Shown here piece by piece: positions 1 through 6,382 of a stretch of 9,385 nucleotides of DNA. Each line of letters begins with the position of its first letter. Positions within the stretch are counted from its first letter, which is position 1. The position numbers and the translations under genes were made by a program. Under the pieces are notes generated by a model. The model saw only the letters and a list, made by a program, of their open reading frames with translations. It did no database searches and had not been told where the DNA came from. The stretch comes from SLQH01 sp964612995 (GTDB lineage: Bacteria; Planctomycetota; UBA11346), in contig CAZTGE010000154.1 of NCBI GenBank assembly GCA_964612995.1, positions 1-9,385 on the forward strand, written 5' to 3'.

Positions 1-42
1 CCTCGCCCTCGCCCTCGCCCTCGCCCTCGCCCTCGCCCTCGC
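1..42. repeat. Hexanucleotide tandem repeat coding for Gly-Glu
   Basis: Seven perfect copies of CCTCGC (plus strand) start at the window edge and may continue outside. Read on the minus strand in the kinase frame they are GGCGAG, giving alternating Gly-Glu from residue 703. The unit length of six keeps the frame when copies are gained or lost, so slippage would change only linker length. It lies in the predicted extracytoplasmic part of the kinase. Confidence 0.95.
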
Positions 43-2149
43 CGAAGGCCAGGATGGCGCTGCTGTCGTCCAGCCTCCAGGTGAAGGCGAATCCGCGCGC
101 CAGTTCGTCGGCAGAGAGCACCAGCGCGCTCTGCGGTTCGCCGGCCAGGCACAGGGCGACGGTGCCGTCGCCACGGCGCAGCAGGCTCAGACGGGCGGGG
201 CCGCGATGGGGCCGGGCGGCGATCACGTCCATGCCGTCAGCGCCCGCCCTGGCGCGCACGCGGGTCTCGCTGCGGTCGATCACGATCTGCCGCGCCGGAT
301 CCTCGCCGGGCAGGCTGAAGGTGATGCTACCGGCGCCGGCGAGTGCGAGCCTGAGGTCGATCACCGCGCCGGCGGACATGGTGCGGGCCACCGGCAGGTG
401 GCCGCGACCGAAACCCTCGAGGCGATAGGTCCCCGGACCGACCGGTCGCGCCCGGGCCGCCGGGATGAAATCGATCCCGCTGACCCATGCGAGGGTCGAC
501 TCGTTGGCCAGGCTCTCGGCAAGCGCGTCGAGCTCCGCCTGGACCGACGGGCTGATCGGCTGGAGCTGGGCGCGTGCGCGGGCCAGCACGGTGCGCGCCT
601 GCGCGTATTCGCCCTTACGACGCAAACTCTCGATCTGCCCGAACAGGGGCCGCGCTGTGTCGCGGACATGGGCATCCCAGGCCGCGGTGACCTGTTCGCG
701 CAGGCCTGCGACACGCTCGCCCGTTTCCGGATGGCTCCGGAGGTGGGCATCGAGCCGATCGTAGGCAGCCGCGAAGGAGTCACGCGCGAGCAACTGCTCG
801 ACCTCACCGCGCAGATTGCGCCAGCGCGCCTTGCTGCGGTAGCCGGAGATGGCCACCGAGGCCACCGCACCGAGCGCGGCCAGCACCACCAGCACCAGCA
901 CCAGCGGCAACATGCTGCGTGAACGTCGCCGGCGCAGACGCTGCCCCGAACGCTCGCCGAAGATCCGCCCCGAGTTCTGCAGGGTGAGGCGCTTGCCGAG
1001 CACCAGCATCTGTGCTTCCTCGGCGCTGGCCGGGCGGCCGGCGGGATCACGGGCCATCAGCCGGGCGATCACCCGACGCACCACCGCGCTGGGGCCATCG
1101 TCGGGGAAGGTCAAGGGCTGGGTGCTGGCGCGGATCAGCACGTCCATCGGCGTCCGACCGGAGAAGGGCACCCGACCGCAGACCATGTGGTAGAGCGTCG
1201 CGCCGACGGCGTAGATGTCGGCGCGGTGGTCGACATTGCGCGCATCGCGCCCCTGCTCCGGCGGCATGTAATAGGGCGTGCCCATGAAGGCCCCGGTGCG
1301 GGTCCCGCGGCTGTCCTCTTCGCGGCCGACGCCGCGGGACAGGCCGAGGTCGCCGACCTTGACCACGCCGGCCGCGGTGATCATCACGTTGTCCGGCTTG
1401 ATGTCGCGGTGGACCAGGCCGTTGGCGTGGGCGAACTTCAACGCCTCGAGCACCTGGCCACAGATCTCCCGCGCGCGATCCTCGTCGAAGGGGCCCTCGT
1501 CGCGCAGGATCTCGCGCACGCTGCGCCCCTCGACCAGCTCCATGCTGAAGAAAAGCAGGTTGTCGGCCTCGCCGACGTCGTGGACTCCGATCAGGTTCGG
1601 GTGCTGCAGCTTGCCCGCGTTGCGTGCCTCGCGCAGGAAGCGTGATCGGAAATTCTCATCACGTGCCAGCCGCGGGGCCAGGACCTTGAAGGCGACATGG
1701 CGGTTCATGCTCAGCTGCAGCGCCTTGTAGACCTGCCCCATCCCGCCCTTGCCGATCAGACTCTCGATGCGGTAGCCGGCGATCTCCTGGCCCGGTGCAA
1801 GCACTTGTTTGCGACTGCGTGAACGATTGCGGGCGAAAACCTCGGCATCGCGCTCGACCCGTGAACCGGGCGCGGTCGGCGCCTGGAGGTCGACCGCGGC
1901 TGCGGGCTCCTCCGCCGTGCCGCGGCTGCCGGGCGGACCGCCAGACCCGGAACTCTCGATCCGCAGCTGATCGGGCACCCCTGCGGCCACGATCTCGTCA
2001 GCGACCTCGCTCTCGCGCGCGACCTGACCCAGACAACGTTGCAGGGCCTGCTCGACCAGCGTCGGCGAAGGCGCCAGGACCCGCGCCCGCTGCTCGAGCA
2101 GGGCGATGATACGATCGCGTGCGGCCGTCGATCCGGATCGCTGGTCCAT
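1..2149 (-). CDS. Membrane-anchored Ser/Thr protein kinase (Hanks type), C-terminus beyond window
   Basis: At least 716 codons are open, with no stop before the left edge. An N-terminal stretch of about 125 residues matches nothing I recognise. The kinase domain runs from about residue 126 to 385. It has a Gly-rich loop GKGGMGQVY ending at Y141, the ATP lysine K155 in VAFK, a likely helix-C glutamate E174, the catalytic loop HRDIKPDN with D249 and N254, a DLG metal motif (D267, in place of DFG) and GTPYYMPPEQ (290-299). All catalytic residues are present, so an active cytoplasmic kinase is expected. One membrane segment lies at about 413-437. Beyond it come a helical, possibly coiled or TPR-like region, a beta-rich segment, and a Gly-Glu repeat from residue 703. 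By family knowledge such kinases autophosphorylate and phosphorylate Ser/Thr of partner proteins; the outer part probably senses or anchors, but the ligand is unknown. ATG at 2149 was chosen; an in-frame ATG at 2158 adds three residues. Neither has a clear Shine-Dalgarno. Confidence 0.93.
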   Translation of the reverse strand, partial: MDQRSGSTAARDRIIALLEQRARVLAPSPTLVEQALQRCLGQVARESEVADEIVAAGVPDQLRIESSGSGGPPGSRGTAEEPAAAVDLQAPTAPGSRVERDAEVFARNRSRSRKQVLAPGQEIAGYRIESLIGKGGMGQVYKALQLSMNRHVAFKVLAPRLARDENFRSRFLREARNAGKLQHPNLIGVHDVGEADNLLFFSMELVEGRSVREILRDEGPFDEDRAREICGQVLEALKFAHANGLVHRDIKPDNVMITAAGVVKVGDLGLSRGVGREEDSRGTRTGAFMGTPYYMPPEQGRDARNVDHRADIYAVGATLYHMVCGRVPFSGRTPMDVLIRASTQPLTFPDDGPSAVVRRVIARLMARDPAGRPASAEEAQMLVLGKRLTLQNSGRIFGERSGQRLRRRRSRSMLPLVLVLVVLAALGAVASVAISGYRSKARWRNLRGEVEQLLARDSFAAAYDRLDAHLRSHPETGERVAGLREQVTAAWDAHVRDTARPLFGQIESLRRKGEYAQARTVLARARAQLQPISPSVQAELDALAESLANESTLAWVSGIDFIPAARARPVGPGTYRLEGFGRGHLPVARTMSAGAVIDLRLALAGAGSITFSLPGEDPARQIVIDRSETRVRARAGADGMDVIAARPHRGPARLSLLRRGDGTVALCLAGEPQSALVLSADELARGFAFTWRLDDSSAILAFGEGEGEGEGEGEGE

Positions 2150-2156
2150 GCGAGGC

Positions 2157-2185
2157 ATTCTGCGCCGCGCATCGGGGTTGGACAA
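2157..2185 (-). promoter_or_regulatory. Candidate sigma70-like promoter of the kinase gene
   Basis: Minus strand TTGTCC (2180-2185), a 17-bp spacer, then CAGAAT (2157-2162), each matching four of six consensus bases. Initiation would fall near 2150, almost at the ATG at 2149, implying a leaderless mRNA and agreeing with the missing Shine-Dalgarno. The match is weak, and co-transcription with the upstream methyltransferase is the alternative. Confidence 0.25.
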
Positions 2186-2251
2186 GGACGGAACGCGGCG
2201 GAACGCGCGGCTGCCACGGTCGGCCGGGATGCGTGCGAGCCGCTGACCCGC

Positions 2252-3010
2252 TCAGCCCCGGCGCAGGGGCGAGCTGAGGAAGAGCGCGATGGCGCCGGCG
2301 GCGGCAGCGTTGAGGCTCTCGCTCTCCGGGGCCATGGGCAGGGTCGCGCGATGGGTGCAGCGGTCGAGCACCGCCGGAGGGATGCCGTGGGCTTCACTGC
2401 CGACCACCACCCAACGGGGCCCGGGAGCCAGATCCTCCAGGCGATCGCCGCCGGCGACCACCAGGGCGACCACCGGCGCGACGCTGGCCAGCGTCTCGAC
2501 GTCGCGCGCGGCCGGCAGCGGGAACAGCCGGACCGCGGCCAGGGCGCCGGCGCTGGCCTGGACCACCTTGCCGGCATAGGGATCGACTCCGCCGATCATC
2601 GCCACCTGGGTGAAGCCGAGCGCCACGGCGGTGCGGATCAAGCTGCCCACATTGCCGGGATCGGTCAATCCGGCCAGCACCAGCCCGCCGCCGGAGAGGT
2701 CGACGGTGTTGCTGTCGCGGGCCATGGGCAGCGGGAACTCGGCGAGGTAGCCGGACGGGGTCCGGCTCTGGCTCACCCGTTCGAGCACCCGTTGCGAGAT
2801 CAGACGCATGACCCCGCTCCACCCCGGCGGGGGGTCCAGGTCCTCGCGCAGGTAGAGGCAGCGCGGCACCCACCCGTGATCCAGAAAACCCTGGATCACC
2901 CGGCGCCCCTCGGCGAGGAAGGCGCCCTGCGCCCGGCGCTCGGCACCGCGGTGCAGGCGGACCAGGCGCTTGACCTCCGGATTCGCGGGGCTTGCAAGCG
3001 ACGGCAGCAT
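2252..3010 (-). CDS. SpoU/TrmH-family RNA 2'-O-ribose methyltransferase
   Basis: A 252-residue enzyme expected to transfer a methyl group from S-adenosylmethionine to a ribose 2'-OH in rRNA or tRNA in the cytoplasm. All three SPOUT/TrmH signatures are visible. Motif 1 is DPGNVGSLIRTA (118-129), with N120, G122 and catalytic-type R126. Motif 2 is VVVGSEAHGIP (201-211), with E206. Motif 3 is LPMAPESESLN (224-234), ending in SLN. These form the trefoil knot that binds the cofactor. The first 90 residues (NPEVKRLVRL, then FLAEGRRVIQGFL) look like the substrate-binding domain of the RlmB/TsnR group, and total length fits that group. ATG at 3010 is chosen because this is where family similarity starts; the frame stays open further upstream but would run into the divergent EIIA gene. 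The exact target nucleotide cannot be read from sequence. The kinase gene follows on the same strand about 100 bases downstream, so co-transcription is possible. Confidence 0.92.
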   Translation of the reverse strand: MLPSLASPANPEVKRLVRLHRGAERRAQGAFLAEGRRVIQGFLDHGWVPRCLYLREDLDPPPGWSGVMRLISQRVLERVSQSRTPSGYLAEFPLPMARDSNTVDLSGGGLVLAGLTDPGNVGSLIRTAVALGFTQVAMIGGVDPYAGKVVQASAGALAAVRLFPLPAARDVETLASVAPVVALVVAGGDRLEDLAPGPRWVVVGSEAHGIPPAVLDRCTHRATLPMAPESESLNAAAAGAIALFLSSPLRRG

Positions 3011-3061
3011 GGCGATATTCTCGCCGTGGGGCGCGTTGTGCAATGCCACCTCGCCCACCCA

Positions 3062-3090
3062 TTGACCCCCGTGCGGAAGGAATCTACCTT
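3062..3090 (+). promoter_or_regulatory. Candidate promoter for the EIIA gene
   Basis: TTGACC (3062-3067, five of six consensus bases), a 17-bp spacer, then TACCTT (3085-3090, three of six). It lies in the divergent intergenic region upstream of the EIIA start at 3144. The inverted repeat at 3071-3096 covers the spacer and the -10 box, so a bound repressor there could block initiation. Confidence 0.35.
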
Positions 3091-3104
3091 CCGCACTTCT
3101 TCTT
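3071..3104 (+). promoter_or_regulatory. Perfect 10-bp inverted repeat with downstream T-rich tract: operator or attenuator
   Basis: GTGCGGAAGG (3071-3080) and its exact complement CCTTCCGCAC (3087-3096) flank a 6-base loop, followed by TTCTTCTT (3097-3104). Read on the plus strand this looks like an intrinsic terminator, yet it sits in front of the EIIA gene, between divergent genes. Two readings fit: a dyad operator overlapping a promoter, or a leader attenuator if transcription starts further upstream. An old terminator left by rearrangement is also possible. Confidence 0.6.
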
Positions 3105-3132
3105 AATGGGCCGCTGGATCGGGCCTGCAGCT

Positions 3133-3138
3133 GGGGAG
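3133..3138 (+). promoter_or_regulatory. Ribosome binding site of the EIIA gene
   Basis: GGGGAG lies five bases before the ATG at 3144. It favours that start over the in-frame ATG at 3159, which has no comparable site. Confidence 0.6.
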
Positions 3139-3143
3139 CGCAC

Positions 3144-3617
3144 ATGGATGGACCGCGCATGTCGGACGTCATCGTGGAGAAGGCTTTCTGCGAGCTCTCC
3201 CCGGACATGGACAAACAGACGGTCATCGCCACGTTGGCCCGTTCACTGGCGACCGCCCGCCGGCTGAAGGCGGCAGATGTCGATACGGTGGTCGAGGGCG
3301 CGCTCGCACGCGAAGCGATAGGCTCGACCGGCATCGGCCATGGCATCGCCATCCCCCACTGTCGCACCGATGTCGTCAAGAAGATCAATTGCGCCTACGG
3401 GCGCTGCCCCGACGGGGTCAACTTCGACAGCCTCGACGGCGAGCCGGTGCACAGCGCCTTCTTCCTGCTGACCCCGCCAGATCACAAGGAAGAGCACGTG
3501 CGCCTGATGAAGAGCTTCGCGGCCCAGATCCGCAAGGAGCACTTCTGCGAATTCCTGCGCCAGTGCACCGACGCCCAGGGCCTGCGCGACCTGCTGCAGG
3601 AGTTCGAGCAGGTCTGA
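3144..3617 (+). CDS. PTS EIIA type-2 (PtsN / fructose-class) domain protein
   Basis: A 157-residue stand-alone EIIA domain of the mannitol/fructose/nitrogen class. The active-site signature GHGIAIPHC (65-73) has the phosphorylatable H72, and a second conserved histidine H119 lies in EEHVRLMKSFA. The length matches PtsN-like proteins, with nothing fused. EIIA proteins receive phosphate from HPr and either pass it to an EIIB permease domain or act as regulators, as PtsN does. No EIIB, EIIC, HPr or EI is encoded nearby, so a regulatory role is likelier than sugar import; that is inference. The start at 3144 has a good Shine-Dalgarno, and ATG at 3159 would remove five residues. The gene is divergent from the RNA methyltransferase. 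Trigger factor follows 130 bases downstream, apparently with its own promoter. I do not give the symbol ptsN because fructose-type EIIA cannot be separated from it by eye. Confidence 0.92.
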   Translation: MDGPRMSDVIVEKAFCELSPDMDKQTVIATLARSLATARRLKAADVDTVVEGALAREAIGSTGIGHGIAIPHCRTDVVKKINCAYGRCPDGVNFDSLDGEPVHSAFFLLTPPDHKEEHVRLMKSFAAQIRKEHFCEFLRQCTDAQGLRDLLQEFEQV

Positions 3618-3651
3618 GCGCGCGCCACCGCGCCCGCCGGCCGGCCCCCAC

Positions 3652-3679
3652 TTGTCGCCGCGGCCCGTGGCCCTAGCAT
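3652..3679 (+). promoter_or_regulatory. Candidate promoter of trigger factor
   Basis: TTGTCG (3652-3657), a 16-bp spacer and TAGCAT (3674-3679), each matching four of six consensus bases. It is placed after the EIIA stop and before the trigger factor ATG at 3748. It would give a 5' leader of about 60 bases. No strong terminator with a T-tract lies between the EIIA stop and this site, so read-through from the EIIA gene is also possible. Confidence 0.35.
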
Positions 3680-3747
3680 CCTCGCCCATTTACGGGTCGC
3701 CGCCGCCCACGGCCGGCGCCCGCCGAAGGACAAGGCGAGAGAAACAC

Positions 3748-5112
3748 ATGCAGGCAACAGTCGAAGATTGCGGCCCCCTCCGCAAGCGCGTCACCGTCTC
3801 CTATGAACCGCAGGAAATCGCCGCACGCGAGCAGGAACTGCTTCAGCGCTATGCCGGCCAGGTGCGGATGAAGGGCTTCCGCCCCGGCAAGACCCCGCAA
3901 TCGGTGGTCAGGTCGCGCTACGGCAAGGCGGTGAAGTCCGAAGCGCGCGAGCAGCTGATCAAGGAAGGGTTCGAGAGCGCCGTCGATGAGAAGGGCCTTC
4001 AGCCGATCGGTCCGACCGAGGTCGAAGCGACCTCCGAGGAGAACGGCCTGTCCCACACGATCGTCTTCGACGTACGCCCGACCTTCGAGCTGCCCGACCC
4101 CAAGAGCCTCGACCTGCCGCAAGAGGACACCGATGCGAGCGAGGAGGAGGTCCAGCAGGAACTCGATCAGCTCAGCCGCCGGATGGGCAGCTACACTGAC
4201 CTCGACGGCGAGACGCCGGTCGCGGCCGAGGACGTGCTGATCCTCAGCGGCCGCATCACCGCCGGCGATGAGACCGTGCGCGAGGTCCAGGACCTGCACC
4301 ACATCCTCGGCAGCTACCCCCTCTTCGGCGTGGAAGCGGCCGACATGGTCGAGAAGGCCGCGGGCAAGACCGTCGGCGACGAGATCGCCTTCGACACCAC
4401 CCTGCCCGAGAACTTCAAGCCCGAGGAATGGGCCGGCAAGGCGGCGCATGTGAGCGTGAGCATCCAGCAGGCCCAGCGCCTCACCCCGGCCACGATCGAC
4501 GAGGCCTTCGCCACCCGCCTCGGCGCCGGAAGCCCGGAGGAGCTCCGCGAGCGCGTGGCCCAATCAATCGAGGGCCGCAAGATCAACGCGCTGATCGAGC
4601 AGCAGAACACCGCGATGGTCACCCAGCTGATCGAACGCTGCAGCTTCGACCTCCCGCAGCAGCTGCTCGAGACCGTGGTCGACCAGCGCACCCAGGTGGC
4701 CATGGCCAGGCCCGAGAACATCGGGAAGGAAGGCGACGACAAGGCGCAGGCCGAACGCGAAGCCCGCGAACAGGCCGAACGCATGTTGCGCGAGCTGCTG
4801 ATCATGCATCACGTCGCCGAAACCTACGACGTCAAGGTCACCAACCAAGACTTTCAGCAGCAGCTGATGATGGCCGCCTACCAGAGCGGCCGCAAACCGG
4901 ACGAGATCGCCAAGCAGCTCCAGGAGACCGGCCGGATCCACGAGGTGGCCGACGACATCCGCCAGCACAAGGCGCTCGAGGTCCTGCGGCAGTTGATCAC
5001 GGAAACCAAGGACGACGCCGCTGCCGAAGCCGAAGGCGCGCCCAAGAAGAAGAAAAAGAAGAAGAACGAGGCGGACGCCGAGGCGTCCGGAACCGCCGCC
5101 AACGAAGAGTGA
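3748..5112 (+). CDS. tig: Trigger factor, ribosome-associated chaperone and peptidyl-prolyl isomerase
   Basis: A 454-residue protein with the three-domain trigger factor plan. The N-terminal ribosome-binding domain carries GFRPGKTP at 43-50, the loop that contacts the ribosome near the exit tunnel (E. coli has it at the same place). A divergent FKBP-like isomerase domain spans about 160-245, ending in KPEEWAGKAAHVSVSIQQ. The C-terminal helical substrate-binding domain spans about 246-420. A low-complexity tail follows: seven consecutive lysines (433-439), then an acidic/alanine stretch, an addition to the usual length of about 430. It binds nascent chains in the cytoplasm and delays misfolding. 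ATG at 3748 is preferred over the upstream in-frame ATG at 3652, whose extra 32 residues are Pro/Arg-rich and precede the normal family start. The next gene starts four bases after the stop, implying translational coupling. Confidence 0.96.
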   Translation: MQATVEDCGPLRKRVTVSYEPQEIAAREQELLQRYAGQVRMKGFRPGKTPQSVVRSRYGKAVKSEAREQLIKEGFESAVDEKGLQPIGPTEVEATSEENGLSHTIVFDVRPTFELPDPKSLDLPQEDTDASEEEVQQELDQLSRRMGSYTDLDGETPVAAEDVLILSGRITAGDETVREVQDLHHILGSYPLFGVEAADMVEKAAGKTVGDEIAFDTTLPENFKPEEWAGKAAHVSVSIQQAQRLTPATIDEAFATRLGAGSPEELRERVAQSIEGRKINALIEQQNTAMVTQLIERCSFDLPQQLLETVVDQRTQVAMARPENIGKEGDDKAQAEREAREQAERMLRELLIMHHVAETYDVKVTNQDFQQQLMMAAYQSGRKPDEIAKQLQETGRIHEVADDIRQHKALEVLRQLITETKDDAAAEAEGAPKKKKKKKNEADAEASGTAANEE

Positions 5113-5116
5113 GCCC

Positions 5117-6271
5117 ATGGATACCGACCGACTCGTCGCCGATGGGCGCCTGCTGGCGCCCGCGATCGATGCCGCCGCCCCCAGCCCCGCAGAATTGAAG
5201 GCCGCGCTCGCTGCCACGAACGACCCCGCCGTCCGCGCTGCCCTGGCGATCATCGCCGGCCGCACCGCCTGCGCCGAGATCATCCCCGAACTGGTCGCGC
5301 TGCTGGACGAGGATGGCCTGCCCGGGCGTGCCGCGGGCTGGGCCCTGGGCCGGCTCCCGGCCCAGGAGCCCGTGCTCGCCGCGATCCGCGACGGAGGGCT
5401 GGACACGCGCGAGAACGGCTATGCCGCGCTTGCCGGCATAGCCGCCAACGGCCTCGCCGACGACGGCTTCACTGCCGGAGTGACCGGTTGCCACGAGATG
5501 GAACTGCAGCGTGCCGCCGCCGGCCGCACCGGTCTGGGCGAGCACGCCTGCCGCGCCCTGGCCACCGCCGGCGCCGAGGCGGCCGGGCCCTGCATCGAGC
5601 GCACCCTGGCCGACGACCCCTACTGCGATCGCTACGAGCTGCAGCGCCTGGCCAAGGCGATGGCCGACCGCGGCTGCGATCAGGAGACCCGCGACGCGCT
5701 CACCGGACCGTGGAGCACCATTTTCGCCGACGACCTCGCCGAGCCGGAGGAGGAGGAGGAGGCCGCCGCGAGCGCACCGGAAGACATCGCCGCAGACCAC
5801 GCCGGACCCGAGGTGCCGGAGATGGCCGACGACGAAGCGACAGACGACGCGGACCTGGCCGCTGCACCGCCGATCGACTGGTCCGGCTTCGCCAGCAGCC
5901 CCCAGGCCGCAGACCTCGACCCCAGCGCGGAGCAGATGATCACGCGTTTCGGGCCGATGCTCGAACAGCTGTCGCTGCAGGCGGTACGCGCGCCGCTGAG
6001 CGACCTCAGCGACCAGGAGTTCGCTGCGGTGCTGCTGCAGGTCTTGCCGCAAGCGCTGCCGCCGCAGGCGGTGCAGGCCGTGCTCAGCCCCACCGGGCTC
6101 AATGCGCTGCAGGCGATGGCCCGATGGCTGGTCGCGACCCAGGGCGCCAGCCCGGGTATGGTCGACGCGGTCAAGATGGTGCGCGAGACCATGCGCGAAC
6201 AGATCCGCGCGTCCGGCATGCTCGGCGGCCCCGACTACAGCGACCCCGACGAACCGGCACCGGCGGAATAG
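5117..6271 (+). CDS. Uncharacterised Ala-rich helical protein, HEAT-like, coupled to trigger factor
   Basis: A 384-residue protein I cannot name. Residues about 25-200 are Ala/Leu-rich and read as successive helices, with patterns such as DPAVRAALAIIAG and EIIPELVALLDEDGLPGRAAGWALG that resemble HEAT repeats. Residues about 206-250 form a very acidic, probably disordered linker, with EEEEE at 211-215. Residues about 268-370 form a second helical region. There is no signal peptide, membrane segment or catalytic motif, so a cytoplasmic scaffold or binding protein is the most that can be said. It begins four bases after the trigger factor stop, with GAAGAG and GAGTGAG before the ATG, so it is surely in the same transcript and probably translated by coupling. 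That placement suggests, without proving, a job linked to protein folding or translation. Its 3' end is followed by a strong hairpin at 6343-6374. Confidence 0.85.
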   Translation: MDTDRLVADGRLLAPAIDAAAPSPAELKAALAATNDPAVRAALAIIAGRTACAEIIPELVALLDEDGLPGRAAGWALGRLPAQEPVLAAIRDGGLDTRENGYAALAGIAANGLADDGFTAGVTGCHEMELQRAAAGRTGLGEHACRALATAGAEAAGPCIERTLADDPYCDRYELQRLAKAMADRGCDQETRDALTGPWSTIFADDLAEPEEEEEAAASAPEDIAADHAGPEVPEMADDEATDDADLAAAPPIDWSGFASSPQAADLDPSAEQMITRFGPMLEQLSLQAVRAPLSDLSDQEFAAVLLQVLPQALPPQAVQAVLSPTGLNALQAMARWLVATQGASPGMVDAVKMVRETMREQIRASGMLGGPDYSDPDEPAPAE

Positions 6272-6342
6272 CTCGCCCAAGGCCGGCGGCCAGCAAGGCC
6301 AGAGTCCGCGCGCTCGCGGCGCAGACCAGGCCTGACGGCAAA

Positions 6343-6374
6343 CGCCCCGCCGACACGACGCCAGCGGCGGGGCG
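6343..6374. terminator. Bidirectional terminator-like hairpin between convergent genes
   Basis: A perfect 10-bp stem (CGCCCCGCCG at 6343-6352 pairing with 6365-6374) encloses a 12-base loop. It lies between the stop at 6271 (plus strand) and the stop at 6383 (minus strand), where a shared terminator is expected. The T-tracts are poor on both sides (GGTTTC on plus, GTTTGCC on minus), so Rho help or a pausing role is possible. Confidence 0.6.
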
Positions 6375-6382
6375 CGATGGTT

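Noticed and set aside
1..42. CRISPR or other spaced repeat array
   Set aside because: The repeat unit is only six bases with no spacers and is in frame in a coding sequence.
2039..3106. A 355-codon plus-strand open frame over the methyltransferase and kinase start
   Set aside because: Its composition is Gly/Gln/His/Arg-rich and it lies opposite the three intact SPOUT motifs.
3011..3388. Upstream extension of the methyltransferase frame to an ATG at 3388
   Set aside because: It would overlap the divergent EIIA gene and its regulatory region by about 250 bases, and the added residues do not resemble any part of the SpoU family.
3681..3739. Pairing of CTCGCC (3681-3686) with GGCGAG (3734-3739) that could mask the trigger factor ribosome binding site
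   Set aside because: Only six base pairs over nearly 50 bases of GC-rich leader; such matches are expected by chance here.
3652..3747. Earlier trigger factor start at 3652
   Set aside because: The added 32 residues are Pro/Arg-rich and contain the likely promoter. The family N-terminus (QATVEDCGPLRKRVTV) begins at 3748.
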